A DNA stretch of 64,000 nt from CAYWXV01 sp964462535 (GTDB taxonomy: Bacteria; Bacteroidota; Ignavibacteria; OLB7), in NCBI GenBank assembly GCA_964462535.1, contig CAYWXV010000007.1:37002-101001 (forward strand), read 5' to 3'. Positions within the stretch are counted from its first letter, which is position 1; every line of letters begins with the position of its first letter. The notes beneath the pieces were generated by a model. That model saw only the letters and a list, made by a program, of their open reading frames with translations, had not been told where the DNA came from and did not search any database. The translations under genes and the position numbers were made by a program. Below are positions 27,842-36,726 of this stretch, piece by piece.

Positions 27842-28477
27842 TCAGGCCGCCGCGGCCCCTTCTTCGACCTCGCGCCGACGGAAGGGGAATCCAAGCTCCT
27901 TCAGTAGCGCGTATGCTTCCTCGTCAGTGTTCGCCGTCGTGACGAAAGTGATATCCATCCCGTCGACGCGGGCAACCTTGTCGACGTCGATCTCCGGGAA
28001 AATGATCTGCTCCTTGATTCCGAGCGAGTAGTTCCCACGTCCGTCAAATGACTTGTCCGGGAGACCGCGGAAGTCGCGGATACGGGGGACCGCAATCGCC
28101 AGGAATCGGTCCAGGAATTCGTACATCCGATTTCCACGGAGCGTGACGAACGCTCCGATAGGCATTCCCTCGCGCAGCTTGAAGTTCGAAATCGAGTTCC
28201 TTGCGCGTGACACTGTCGGACGCTGACCAGCGATTGTCTGGAGTTCATCGACCGCGTTCTGCAGCAGCTTCTGATCCGTCACGGCATCGCCGACGCCGCG
28301 ATTGATCGTAACCTTCACCAGTCGGGGAACCTGCATGACATTGTCGTAGCCGAACGCCTTCATCAACGCCGGGACGACCTGATGACGGTACTTTACCATC
28401 ATCCTCGGAGTGACCGCCTCAACCGTCGGCTCCATCGCCGAACCCTCTCCACCCTGTTGCTTCTTATCCTTTGCCAT
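27842..28477 (-). CDS. rplE: 50S ribosomal protein L5
   Basis: 211 aa versus about 180 usual. The additional sequence is an N-terminal polar stretch (about 1-28, Gln/Gly/Glu-rich) and a short Ala-rich tail after FPFRRRE. The core is canonical: VPRLVKVTINRGVGDA, TIAGQRPTVSRARNSISNFKLREGMPIG. A Met at residue 15 could be the true start. Binds 5S rRNA and P-site tRNA. Confidence 0.95.
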   Translation of the reverse strand: MAKDKKQQGGEGSAMEPTVEAVTPRMMVKYRHQVVPALMKAFGYDNVMQVPRLVKVTINRGVGDAVTDQKLLQNAVDELQTIAGQRPTVSRARNSISNFKLREGMPIGAFVTLRGNRMYEFLDRFLAIAVPRIRDFRGLPDKSFDGRGNYSLGIKEQIIFPEIDVDKVARVDGMDITFVTTANTDEEAYALLKELGFPFRRREVEEGAAAA

Positions 28478-28501
28478 TGTCTGATTCGTTTACCCGACGG
28501 G

Positions 28502-28870
28502 TTAGTCCTTGATCACTTCGCCAGAGGCCTTTGCAATACGGACGCGATGAACGGTGCCGTCCTTCTGCTCCTGATACTCAATACCGACGCGCGTTGGAAC
28601 GCCAAGCTTCGGATCAAGGAGCATCACGTTGGACACCGCAATCGGGAGAGTCTTGTCGTGAATGCCGCCGTTCGGGAAGGATGGATTGGCCCCCTTGCGG
28701 TATGCGACCTTCACAACATTGATTCCCTCGATAAGGACGCGCCCCGTCTTCGGGTAGACCGCCAGCACACGTCCCTGACGTCCGCGCTCGGACCCGCTGA
28801 CGACGATCACCTCGTCCCCCTTCCGGATACGCGAGCGGTGTTGAGCCTTATCGGATGATGTGTTCTTCAT
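28502..28870 (-). CDS. rplX: 50S ribosomal protein L24
   Basis: 122 aa. KOW motif GDEVIVVSGSERGRQGRVLAVYPKTGRVLIEGINVV near the N-terminus, then the VSNVMLLDPK segment. An assembly initiator for the 50S subunit. A 110-bp spacer separates it from rplN without an evident gene. Confidence 0.96.
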   Translation of the reverse strand: MKNTSSDKAQHRSRIRKGDEVIVVSGSERGRQGRVLAVYPKTGRVLIEGINVVKVAYRKGANPSFPNGGIHDKTLPIAVSNVMLLDPKLGVPTRVGIEYQEQKDGTVHRVRIAKASGEVIKD

Positions 28871-28980
28871 AGCAATGTTCTCTTCAGAGAGCGAATGGCG
28901 GAGAGGAGACTGAACGCGGTTTCCGTTCCTGCGACGCTCCTCGATCGACCATCGTCAATCACTGTTCTCCAACACCCCTT

Positions 28981-29349
28981 CTACAGCACCTCCGGCGCAA
29001 GGGAGACGATTTTCATGTAGTTGCGGTCGCGCAGCTCGCGAGCAACGGGGCCGAAGATGCGCGTACCACGTGGTTCACCCTGGTTGTTCAAGAGGACCGC
29101 AGCATTCTCGTCGAATCGGATGTAGCTGCCGTCTCGACGACGGGTCTCCTTCCGCGTCCGTACGATGACGGCCTTGGAGACGTCTCCCTTCTTGACGCTT
29201 GCACCGGGAAGAGCACTCTTGACGGCAACAACGATGACGTCACCGATGCCGGCGTAACGTCTGTCGTGTCCTCCAAGGACACGAATACACTGCACGCGAC
29301 GGGCGCCGGAGTTGTCGGCCACCACCAGACTTGTTTCTTCCTGAATCAT
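28981..29349 (-). CDS. rplN: 50S ribosomal protein L14
   Basis: 122 aa, canonical: MIQEETSLVVADNSGARRVQCIRVLGG, RYAGIGDVIVVAVK and the C-terminal GPVARELRDRNYMKIVSLAPEVL. Confidence 0.98.
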   Translation of the reverse strand: MIQEETSLVVADNSGARRVQCIRVLGGHDRRYAGIGDVIVVAVKSALPGASVKKGDVSKAVIVRTRKETRRRDGSYIRFDENAAVLLNNQGEPRGTRIFGPVARELRDRNYMKIVSLAPEVL

Positions 29350-29392
29350 GACGGTTCTCCCTAAGCTCGATTCGTCCTCGTTACCCGATTCG

Positions 29393-29758
29393 CTACTTCG
29401 CTTTTTCGACGATGACGTCCAGACGCCAGCGTTTGTGAGCGCTCAGCGGGCGTGATTCAATGATTCGAACGGTGTCGCCAACACGGGCTTCGTCGTTCTC
29501 GTCATGCGCCATGAATTTTCTGGTCGCGTTGTAGTACTTCTTGTAGAGCGGATGACGGACACGACGGACGACGGCAACGACGATGCTCTTCTGCATCTTG
29601 TCGGAGACGACGACACCGGTCCGCACCTTCCGGTGGGGGACACGTGCAACCGGCTCGGCCGGCGCGACTGAGGCGGCCACGGCTGGCGCCCCTTCGTTCA
29701 GGTTGAGCGGATCGGGCTGGGTCTCCTGCTCCGCGGTCATGTTCTGTTCGTCCTGCAT
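29393..29758 (-). CDS. rpsQ: 30S ribosomal protein S17 with N-terminal extension
   Basis: 121 aa versus about 85 usual. The S17 OB fold occupies about 43-121 (KVRTGVVVSDKMQKSIVVAV, HPLYKKYYNATRKFMAHDE, GDTVRIIESRPLSAHKRW). Residues 1-42 are an acidic Pro/Ala/Glu-rich leader. No Met lies close to the core (only positions 1 and 7, then inside the fold), so the extension is very likely translated. Confidence 0.95.
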   Translation of the reverse strand: MQDEQNMTAEQETQPDPLNLNEGAPAVAASVAPAEPVARVPHRKVRTGVVVSDKMQKSIVVAVVRRVRHPLYKKYYNATRKFMAHDENDEARVGDTVRIIESRPLSAHKRWRLDVIVEKAK

Positions 29759-29827
29759 GTCGTTGTTCTCTGAAGCGTATCGATTCTGTCGTCGTGTGCG
29801 AGTGTCACGCCCCCGAATAAAGAGGGA

Positions 29828-30031
29828 CTAGACGCTGATTCCCCGTTCACGGAGGATTGTTAGCATGCGCGCGATATCGCGTCGCACGATCTTGATCGCC
29901 GCCAGGTTCTCCAGCTGTCCCACCGCCTGCTGAAACTTCATATCGGTCAGCGATCGCTTGCTTTCCTTGACCTGCGTGATCAATTCGTTATCGGAGAGGC
30001 CCCGAAGGTCATTTGGATTGGTCGGCTTCAT
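29828..30031 (-). CDS. rpmC: 50S ribosomal protein L29
   Basis: 67 aa. Two-helix protein at the exit tunnel: LRGLSDNELITQVKESKRSL, then NLAAIKIVRRDIARMLTILRER. Usual position after rplP. Confidence 0.95.
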   Translation of the reverse strand: MKPTNPNDLRGLSDNELITQVKESKRSLTDMKFQQAVGQLENLAAIKIVRRDIARMLTILRERGISV

Positions 30032-30061
30032 CGTTGATTCCTGCTCGGCTGACGCCTTTGA

Positions 30062-30505
30062 TTAACGGATCTTTCGGAGCGATTCGTCACCGGCGTAATC
30101 GGGACGGGTAATGATCTTCGTACGGATCGGAAGCTTGTGTCCGGCGCGGCGGAGAGCCTCCAACGCCACCGGCGTCGGAACTCCAGCAACCTCAAACAGG
30201 ATGCGCCCTGGCTTCACAACCGCGACCCAGAACTCCGGGCTCCCCTTACCGGACCCCTGACGGGTCTCGGCCGGCTTCTTCGTAACCGGCTTATCCGGGA
30301 AGATTCGGATCCAGATTTTGCCGTCGCGCTTCATCTCGCGGTTGATCGCGATACGCGCCGACTCGATCTGGCGGCTGGTGATCCACGCAGGCTCCATTGC
30401 CTTGATCGCATGCGTTCCGAACACGACCGTTGAGCCGCGATAGGCCTTACCGGTTCGACGTCCCCGCTGGGTTTTGCGATACTTTACTCTCTTCGGAAGG
30501 AGCAT
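30062..30505 (-). CDS. rplP: 50S ribosomal protein L16
   Basis: 147 aa. MLLPKRVKYRKTQRGRRTGKA start, FGTHAIKAMEPAWITSRQIESARIAINR, GKGSPEFWVAVVKPGRILFE. Organises the A-site region of 23S rRNA. Confidence 0.98.
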   Translation of the reverse strand: MLLPKRVKYRKTQRGRRTGKAYRGSTVVFGTHAIKAMEPAWITSRQIESARIAINREMKRDGKIWIRIFPDKPVTKKPAETRQGSGKGSPEFWVAVVKPGRILFEVAGVPTPVALEALRRAGHKLPIRTKIITRPDYAGDESLRKIR

Positions 30506-30520
30506 TTCTATGATCCTCGA

Positions 30521-31165
30521 TTACACGTTCTGATTCTGTACGCCGTGAACCTCGCCCTTGCAGATCCAGACCTTGACCCCAATGGATCCCTGCTTGGTCT
30601 GCGCTGTAACCTGGGCGTAATCGATATCGGCACGAAGGGTGTGCAGCGGGATGCGGCCGTCCTTGTATTGCTCGGTGCGCGACATGTCTGCGCCGCCGAG
30701 TCTCCCAGCCAGCATGATTCTGATTCCCTCGGCCCCCATCCGCATTGCTGACCCAAGTGCCTGCTTCATCGCGCGACGGAAGGCAACTCGGCCCTCAAGC
30801 TGCTGAGCAATGTTCTCGGCAACCAGATAGGCGTCCAGATCGGGGCGCTTGATCTCGTGAATCAGGATCTTCACGTCCTTCTTCGCTACCTGACGAACCT
30901 CCTCCTCCAACTGCGCGATCTCCTTTCCGGAGCGACCGATCACAACGCCAGGACGCGACGTGTGAATGGTCAGACGCATCTGCTTGGCCGTCCGCTCAAT
31001 CACGATCCGGCTGACGCCGGCCCGCTTCAAGCGGCTGCGGAGGTAGTTCCGGACCATCGTGTCCTCGGTCAGCTTCGCGGCGAAGTTCCGCTCGTCGTAC
31101 CAGTTGGCATCCCATGAGCGGATAATGCCAAGGCGAAGTCCTATCGGATTTGTTTTCTGTCCCAA
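30521..31165 (-). CDS. rpsC: 30S ribosomal protein S3
   Basis: 214 aa. MGQKTNPIGLRLGI start, KH domain with PGVVIGRSGKEI, and the C-domain with GAEGIRIMLAGRLGGADMSRTE and IDYAQVTAQTKQGSIGVKVWI. Forms part of the mRNA entry channel. The C-terminus is slightly short. Confidence 0.98.
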   Translation of the reverse strand: MGQKTNPIGLRLGIIRSWDANWYDERNFAAKLTEDTMVRNYLRSRLKRAGVSRIVIERTAKQMRLTIHTSRPGVVIGRSGKEIAQLEEEVRQVAKKDVKILIHEIKRPDLDAYLVAENIAQQLEGRVAFRRAMKQALGSAMRMGAEGIRIMLAGRLGGADMSRTEQYKDGRIPLHTLRADIDYAQVTAQTKQGSIGVKVWICKGEVHGVQNQNV

Positions 31166-31229
31166 GACGACTCTCGCGTGTTAATGCTTTCCTGAGTGTT
31201 AGGCCGGTGGGCGATCGCCCGTCGGACAA

Positions 31230-31574
31230 CTATCCCCGTTTACCGGCCACAATCACCGTCAGATGATTCCAGCGCTTGCGGATGCGATATGCGCGCCCCT
31301 GCGGAGCAGGGAGCGTCCGCTTCATCGACGGGCCCTGGTTCACAAAGACCTCCTTGACGAAGATCGTGTCAGGGTCAATCTCCTCGTCGACGTTCAAAAG
31401 ATTGGCGATCGCAGAGCGAAGCGCCTTCTCTGCGTCGAGCGACGCGTGCTGCTTGGAGAACCGGAGTATGCCGATTGCCTCGGCCGCGCCCTTGCCTCTT
31501 ATGAGGTCGATCACCAGCCGCATCTTGCGCGGCGACGAGTGAATATTCCGGAGAAGTGCTCGTGCTTCTGTCAT
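31230..31574 (-). CDS. rplV: 50S ribosomal protein L22
   Basis: 114 aa. SPRKMRLVIDLIRGKGAAEA, LLNVDEEIDPDTIFVKEVFVNQGPSMKRTLPAPQGRAYRI contains the tunnel beta-hairpin region. Canonical. Confidence 0.97.
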   Translation of the reverse strand: MTEARALLRNIHSSPRKMRLVIDLIRGKGAAEAIGILRFSKQHASLDAEKALRSAIANLLNVDEEIDPDTIFVKEVFVNQGPSMKRTLPAPQGRAYRIRKRWNHLTVIVAGKRG

Positions 31575-31604
31575 TGTCGTGTTTCAGGCTGCTGATTTCG
31601 GCTG

Positions 31605-31871
31605 TTAGCGCTTGGCTCCGGCATGACCCTTGAACGTTCGGGTCGGAGAGAATTCGCCGAGCTTGTGGCCCACCATGTTTTCGGTCACATAGACCGGGAT
31701 GAACTTGGCCCCATTGTGGACAGCGAACGTGTGTCCGACGAAGTCAGGAGCGATGGTCGAGGCGCGGGCCCAGGTCTTGATCACCTTCTTCTGGCCGGCG
31801 CGATTCATATCGGTGACCTTCTTCGACAGGTTGTGATCGACGAATGGTCCTTTCTTAAGCGAACGTGCCAT
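31605..31871 (-). CDS. rpsS: 30S ribosomal protein S19
   Basis: 88 aa. MARSLKKGPFVDHNL, KTWARASTIAPDFVGHTFAVHNG, GHKLGEFSPTRTFKGHAG. Canonical head protein. Confidence 0.98.
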   Translation of the reverse strand: MARSLKKGPFVDHNLSKKVTDMNRAGQKKVIKTWARASTIAPDFVGHTFAVHNGAKFIPVYVTENMVGHKLGEFSPTRTFKGHAGAKR

Positions 31872-31888
31872 CTATTCTATACCTCTGC

Positions 31889-32725
31889 TTATCGCGTGCG
31901 ACGACGGACGATGTACTTGTTGCTGGCGTTCTTCTTCTTGCGGGTCTTCTTCCCCTTCGCGTACAGGCCCCAGGGCGACTCCGGATGCTGGCGTCCACCA
32001 CCCGACTTCGAACGACCTTCGCCACCACCATTCGGGTGATCAACGGGGTTCATTGCCATACCGCGCGTCTGAGGACGAATTCCAAGCCAGCGGTTTCGAC
32101 CCGCCTTTCCAAGCGACAGGTTGAAGTGGTCCGAGTTCCCGATCACGCCAAGCGTGGCGTAGCACTCATTCCTGACCATGCGCATCTCGCCACTTGGGAG
32201 GCGAACAGTGGTAAACGAGCCTTCGCGAGCTACCACCTGAGCCGAAGTGCCGGCGGAGCGACAGATCTGTCCCCCCTTCCCTGGCTTGAGCTCGATGTTA
32301 TGGACGAAAGAACCGAGGGGCATTCGACCCAGCGGGCACGAGTTGCCGTCACGAATCTCGACCTCGGGTCCCGACATCAGGAGGTCACCGACCTTCACCG
32401 CGTTCGGAGCGATGATGTACCGCTTCTCGCCGTCGGCATACTCAAGAAGACAGATACGGGCCGACCGGTTCGGATCGTACTCAATCGTGGCAACACGGGC
32501 CTCGATACCCGGTTTGTTCCGCTTGAAGTCGATGATGCGATAGCGACGCTTGTGGCCCCCACCGCGATGCCGCGATGTGATACGACCACGATTGTTTCTG
32601 CCACCACTCTTCTTCAGCGGCGCCAGAAGCGACTTCTCCGGCTGCGAGGTCGTCAGTTCCTCGAACGTCGGCGTCGAGTAAAACCTGCGCGAGCTGGTGA
32701 TCGGTTTGCTGATTCGAATGCCCAT
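31889..32725 (-). CDS. rplB: 50S ribosomal protein L2
   Basis: 278 aa. GRNNRGRITSRHRGGGHKRRYRIIDF, AGTSAQVVAREGSFTTVRLPSGEMR, and GMAMNPVDHPNGGGEG containing the conserved His at the peptidyl transferase centre. C-terminal basic tail normal. Confidence 0.98.
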   Translation of the reverse strand: MGIRISKPITSSRRFYSTPTFEELTTSQPEKSLLAPLKKSGGRNNRGRITSRHRGGGHKRRYRIIDFKRNKPGIEARVATIEYDPNRSARICLLEYADGEKRYIIAPNAVKVGDLLMSGPEVEIRDGNSCPLGRMPLGSFVHNIELKPGKGGQICRSAGTSAQVVAREGSFTTVRLPSGEMRMVRNECYATLGVIGNSDHFNLSLGKAGRNRWLGIRPQTRGMAMNPVDHPNGGGEGRSKSGGGRQHPESPWGLYAKGKKTRKKKNASNKYIVRRRTR

Positions 32726-32801
32726 ATCTCAGAGTCGGGATATCAGTCGTCGGAATGTGTCAGGCGGAATTGGCTCCCGCTGCGTCGTGTGTCGGTCGTT
32801 C

Positions 32802-33110
32802 CTACTGCTGTCCTTCCGGTGGAAGCTCGCCGAACATGTCAATCGTCTGCCCCTTGCGCAGGGTAACGATCGCCTTCTTGCGGCGGGGCGTCTTGCCGGA
32901 GATGTATCCGGTACGGGTGTACCGGGTCCGAACTCGGGGGTGGATCATGACGGTCCGAACATCGGTAACACCGACATGGTACCGTGCCTCGACCGCCTTG
33001 CGGATTTCAATCTTGTTCGAGTCAGGATGGACTTCGAACACGTACTGTCCCTGCTCCCCGAGACGGGTGCTCTTTTCAGAGAGGATCGGCTTCTTGAGTA
33101 CCTGTCGCAT
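32802..33110 (-). CDS. rplW: 50S ribosomal protein L23
   Basis: 102 aa. VLKKPILSEKSTRLGEQGQYVFEVHPDSNKIEIRKAVEARY and VRTVMIHPRVRTRYTRTG. Docking site for trigger factor and SRP at the tunnel exit. Confidence 0.96.
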   Translation of the reverse strand: MRQVLKKPILSEKSTRLGEQGQYVFEVHPDSNKIEIRKAVEARYHVGVTDVRTVMIHPRVRTRYTRTGYISGKTPRRKKAIVTLRKGQTIDMFGELPPEGQQ

Positions 33111-33150
33111 CGCGTTCTGTACTGGTCGTTAACGGTATTCGGACGTGTCG

Positions 33151-33783
33151 TCAGTCGTCGCCGCGGAGTTGCTGAATCAGGACGTCCAGCGAGGCGCGCT
33201 CAAGGACAAGGACCTGATTGTTCAGGATGTCGTAGGTCGATACGTTCCCCGCCTCCATCACCGAGCAGGTTGGAACGTTACGACCCGAAAGGACCGCGGT
33301 CTCATTCTTCTGCGACGTGAGGACCAGCGCCTTGCGAGTTCCGGCTCCGATAGCGGAGAGCATCGCGGCAAACGGCTTCGTCTTCACTTCGGCAAGGGTC
33401 AGGTCATCAACAACGACCAGTTCCTTCTGCTGCGCCTTGAGTGCCAGGGCCGACTTGCGTGCAAGCGCGCGCATCTTGCGGGGCATCGCCTGCGTGTAGT
33501 CGCGCGGGTGCGGTCCGTGAATATTTCCACCACCGACCCAGACGCCCGAGCGGATCGTCCCCGCGCGCGCCGTGCCACGTCCCTTCTGGCGCCAGGGCTT
33601 CTTGCCGCCGCCTCGTACCTCGTTGCGCGGCTTGGTCTTACTTGTCCCCTGCCGCTGATTGGCCAGGTACATCTTGACCGCCTGGTGCATCACGGCCACG
33701 TTGGGCTCGATGCCGAAGATCTCATCGGGGAGATCGGCGCTGCCGACCGACTGACCTTCCTTGTTCAGGATATCGACCGTCAT
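33151..33783 (-). CDS. rplD: 50S ribosomal protein L4
   Basis: 210 aa. Extended loop KTKPRNEVRGGGKKPWRQKGRGTARAGTIRSGVWVGGG lines the exit tunnel. In Proteobacteria L4 represses the S10 operon through its leader, a point of interest because rpsJ here has a long leader. Confidence 0.97.
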   Translation of the reverse strand: MTVDILNKEGQSVGSADLPDEIFGIEPNVAVMHQAVKMYLANQRQGTSKTKPRNEVRGGGKKPWRQKGRGTARAGTIRSGVWVGGGNIHGPHPRDYTQAMPRKMRALARKSALALKAQQKELVVVDDLTLAEVKTKPFAAMLSAIGAGTRKALVLTSQKNETAVLSGRNVPTCSVMEAGNVSTYDILNNQVLVLERASLDVLIQQLRGDD

Positions 33784-33792
33784 GGTTGTAGT

Positions 33793-34416
33793 CTATTTGC
33801 GGATCTCTACGATTGCCTCGGGAGCGCCGGGGATTGATCCCTTGATCACCAGGACATTGCTGTCCGGAATGACGGCGACGACTTCAAGATTTCTGACCGT
33901 GCTGGTCTTCCCTCCCATGCGTCCCGCCATGCGGGTACCGGGGAATACGCGTGACGGATAGCTCGAACCACCAATCGATCCAGGGGCACGCTGACGGTCC
34001 GACTGACCGTGCGTTCTCATTCCGACGCCGCCAAAATGGTGACGCTTCACAACGCCCTGGAAGCCGCGCCCCTTGCTCGTAGTCGTCACGCGAACCTTGT
34101 CGCCCACGTTGAACTGCGAAACGGTCAGGACATCGCCAACGCCCGCGTCAGCACCGGTCAACTCACGGAACTCGCGGAGCACGCGAACGCCGCCGTCAAG
34201 ACCTGCCTTCTTCAAGTGGCCTGACATGGGCTTGTTGACCAGACGCGACGAGCGCTCGCCGAAGCCAAGTTGAAGGGCCTCGTACCCGTCGTTATCCATC
34301 GTGCGGACCTGCACCACGGTACAGGGACCGGCCTGAATGACCGTGCAGGGGATGTATACCCCCTGGTCGTTGTATATGCCGGTCATGCCGATCTTTTTCC
34401 CAAGAAGCGCGGACAT
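33793..34416 (-). CDS. rplC: 50S ribosomal protein L3
   Basis: 207 aa from ATG at 34416 (MSALLGKKIGMTGIYN, as in homologues); the upstream extension is rejected. FGGVGMRTHGQSDRQRAPGSIGGSSYPSRVFPGTRMAGRMG is the conserved finger reaching the peptidyl transferase centre. Confidence 0.97.
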   Translation of the reverse strand: MSALLGKKIGMTGIYNDQGVYIPCTVIQAGPCTVVQVRTMDNDGYEALQLGFGERSSRLVNKPMSGHLKKAGLDGGVRVLREFRELTGADAGVGDVLTVSQFNVGDKVRVTTTSKGRGFQGVVKRHHFGGVGMRTHGQSDRQRAPGSIGGSSYPSRVFPGTRMAGRMGGKTSTVRNLEVVAVIPDSNVLVIKGSIPGAPEAIVEIRK

Positions 34417-34459
34417 AGATTTCTTTGCTTGCGGAAGTGTCTGTTGACTGCCCAGTGAA

Positions 34460-34768
34460 CTAGACCTTGATCTCGACATCTACACCGGCCGGAAGCTCCA
34501 GCCGCATGAGCGAGTCGACGGTCTTCGGCGTTGCGTTCAGGATGTCGATCAGGCGCTTATGCGAGCGGTTCTCGAACTGCTCGCGAGACTTCTTGTCGAC
34601 GTGCGGGGATCGGAGGACCGTGTAGATCGTCTTCTCCGTCGGCAGGGGGATCGGGCCGGATACAATCGCCCCGGTCTGCTTGACCGTACGGATGATCTTC
34701 TCGGCCGACTTGTCGATCAGGTTATGATCGTACGACTTGAGCTTGATACGGATTACCTGCGCAGCCAC
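34460..34768 (-). CDS. rpsJ: 30S ribosomal protein S10
   Basis: 102 aa. IRIKLKSYDHNLIDKSAEKI, GPIPLPTEKTIYTVLRSPHVDKKSREQFE. First gene of the S10 section; it also acts as NusE in transcription antitermination. The upstream leader is unusually long. Confidence 0.97.
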   Translation of the reverse strand: MAAQVIRIKLKSYDHNLIDKSAEKIIRTVKQTGAIVSGPIPLPTEKTIYTVLRSPHVDKKSREQFENRSHKRLIDILNATPKTVDSLMRLELPAGVDVEIKV

Positions 34769-35275
34769 GGTACCTGTGTTTGCTGTTTATGCGAAGTCAG
34801 ACTTACCGGGAGGAGTCTCTCGGCTGACCGAGTAAGCGGTCGACGCAGGCTGATTCCTGCAGAGGAGTCAGCTTGTCGTCTTTGTATGTATGGAAGAACT
34901 ACCGCGCGACGCAGACCGAGCGGGTCGCGTCCCGTGTCGTTCCAGTTCTGTCCCGTCTTCGTGATCGGATTCACATAGGGCGGACGTCCGGTGGATCCTG
35001 GGAAGATCCGCGACCCGTTCTGGCGGGTATGGGTCGCAGTGACGTTCTCTGCCGGTAGCGCGAAATCTCAGGAGCAGGATCACACGTGCTGGGCGTTGCC
35101 GTATCGATGCCTGAGCGACATCGTGGCGTAATCATGATCGGCGTTGCACCGACCCACCCATGCGATCCCTTTGTCAATTGCTCCGTCGAGACCGATCCAC
35201 TTTCTCCGCATGCGAGGTCGAAGAGTTGGATGGCTAGGTCCCGCGCGTCGTGAACCCCCTTTGCTAAAGAGCCGA
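34769..35275 (-). promoter_or_regulatory. About 500-nt leader of the S10 operon
   Basis: From the promoter at 35276-35308 to the rpsJ ATG there are about 500 nt with no convincing gene. A stem of 9 bp with one wobble (34849-34857 / 34864-34872) lies about 80 nt before rpsJ. Short open frames on the minus strand (34868-35083, 35080-35361) have no recognisable composition. The region may carry an autoregulatory leader for ribosomal protein binding. Confidence 0.5.
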
Positions 35276-35308
35276 CAAATATAAGGCAGCGGGCCTCTTA
35301 CGTCCAAA
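35276..35308 (-). promoter_or_regulatory. Bacteroidota-type promoter of the S10 operon
   Basis: On the minus strand a -33 box TTTG (35305-35308), a 21-bp spacer and a -7 box TATATTTG (35276-35283). This matches the Bacteroidota housekeeping consensus TTTG-N19-21-TAnnTTTG exactly. Transcription should start near 35270. Confidence 0.8.
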
Positions 35309-35362
35309 CAAACCAGGGGGGCTGAATTCGTCGGAATATGTAAGCGCTCACTCTGAACCAAC

Positions 35363-35396
35363 CGCCCCCCAACGGATTTGGCTCCGTTGGGGGGCG
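35363..35396 (-). terminator. Terminator after tuf
   Basis: A perfect 14-bp stem CGCCCCCCAACGGA (35363-35376) with TCCGTTGGGGGGCG (35383-35396), loop 6 nt, 37 bp past the tuf stop. Followed on the minus strand by GTTGGTTC. It separates the str section from the S10 promoter downstream. Confidence 0.85.
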
Positions 35397-35433
35397 TGGT
35401 GCAATACAGCGGTCGTTCTCTCGACCTGCGGTC

Positions 35434-36639
35434 TTACTCGACGATCTTCGTCACGACGCCAGCGCCTACGGTACGGCCACCCTCGCGAACAGCGAAGCGA
35501 AGACCCTCTTCCATGGCGACCGGTGCGATGAGTTCCACCTGGATGTTATCAAGGTTGTCGCCCGGCATAACCATCTCGGTTCCACCAGGAAGGGCGATGA
35601 CACCAGTGACGTCCGTCGTGCGGAAGTAGAACTGCGGACGGTATCCGTTGAAGAACGGCGTGTGACGCCCACCCTCTTCCTTCGAGAGGACGTAGATCTG
35701 CGCCATGAACTTCGTGTGCGGCGTGATCGAACCCGGCTTGACAATGACCATTCCGCGCTCAAGCTCGTTCTTGTCGACACCGCGAAGCAGGAGCCCGACG
35801 TTGTCGCCGGCCTGACCCTCATCGAGGAGCTTTCGGAACATTTCGACGCCGGTGCAGACCGACTTCTTCTTTGCGCCGAAGCCGACAATCTCGACTTCGT
35901 CGTTGACGTGGATGATACCACGCTCAATACGACCGGTACCGACCGTACCGCGACCCGTAATCGAGAACACGTCCTCGACCGGCATCAGGAACGGCTTGTC
36001 CGTGTCGCGAATCGGAGTCGGGATGTAGGAGTCAACCGCCTCCATCAGCTCCCAGATGCAGGTGTAGCGCGGGTCGTCGAGCGGTGCGCTTGACGAACCG
36101 GCCTCGAGTGCCTGAAGAGCCGAGCCCTTGATGATGGGGATATCGTCGCCCGGGAACTCGTACTTCGACAGGAGCTCGCGCACCTCGAGTTCAACAAGCT
36201 CCACCAGATCAGGATCGGCAATGTCGATCTTGTTCATGAACACGACGATGCGGGGGACACCGACCTGACGGCAGAGCAGGATGTGCTCGCGGGTCTGCGG
36301 CATGGCTCCGTCCGTAGCGGCGACGACCAGGATCGCACCGTCCATCTGGGCGGCACCCGTGATCATGTTCTTCACGTAGTCGGCGTGGCCCGGGCAGTCG
36401 ACGTGAGCGTAGTGACGATTCTCTGTCTGATACTCCACGTGAGCCGTAGCGATCGTGATGCCGCGCTCACGCTCCTCCGGAGCGTTGTCGATCGAATCGA
36501 ACGTGCGGACTTCACCGCCGTTCTTCAGTGCGAGCGCCATCGTGATGGCGGCCGTGAGCGTCGTCTTGCCGTGGTCGACGTGACCGACCGTTCCGACGTT
36601 CACGTGTGGCTTTGACCTGTCGAATTTCTCCTTTGCCAT
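35434..36639 (-). CDS. tuf: Elongation factor Tu
   Basis: 401 aa. GTPase carrying aminoacyl-tRNA to the ribosome. G1 GHVDHGKTTLT, switch I RGITIATAHVEY, G3 DCPGHADY, G4 NKID. Domains 2 and 3 complete (VGTGRIERGIIHV, GMVIVKPGS, YRPQFYFRTTDVTG). Only one tuf copy is seen in this window. The Ser of GSALQALE is conserved. Confidence 0.98.
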   Translation of the reverse strand: MAKEKFDRSKPHVNVGTVGHVDHGKTTLTAAITMALALKNGGEVRTFDSIDNAPEERERGITIATAHVEYQTENRHYAHVDCPGHADYVKNMITGAAQMDGAILVVAATDGAMPQTREHILLCRQVGVPRIVVFMNKIDIADPDLVELVELEVRELLSKYEFPGDDIPIIKGSALQALEAGSSSAPLDDPRYTCIWELMEAVDSYIPTPIRDTDKPFLMPVEDVFSITGRGTVGTGRIERGIIHVNDEVEIVGFGAKKKSVCTGVEMFRKLLDEGQAGDNVGLLLRGVDKNELERGMVIVKPGSITPHTKFMAQIYVLSKEEGGRHTPFFNGYRPQFYFRTTDVTGVIALPGGTEMVMPGDNLDNIQVELIAPVAMEEGLRFAVREGGRTVGAGVVTKIVE

Positions 36640-36726
36640 TCCTAGTCTTCTCCGCTGCTGAGAGTTGAGAGGTTCTATTGAAAGTAATGCTGCAGATGCT
36701 GTACGAATGTCGATTCCGCGGCGAAG

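Noticed and set aside
35080..35361. 93-codon minus-strand frame in the S10 leader
   Set aside because: Spans the promoter and no known protein pattern; the lower part (MRRKWIGLDG..) was considered as a leader peptide but lacks a ribosome site.
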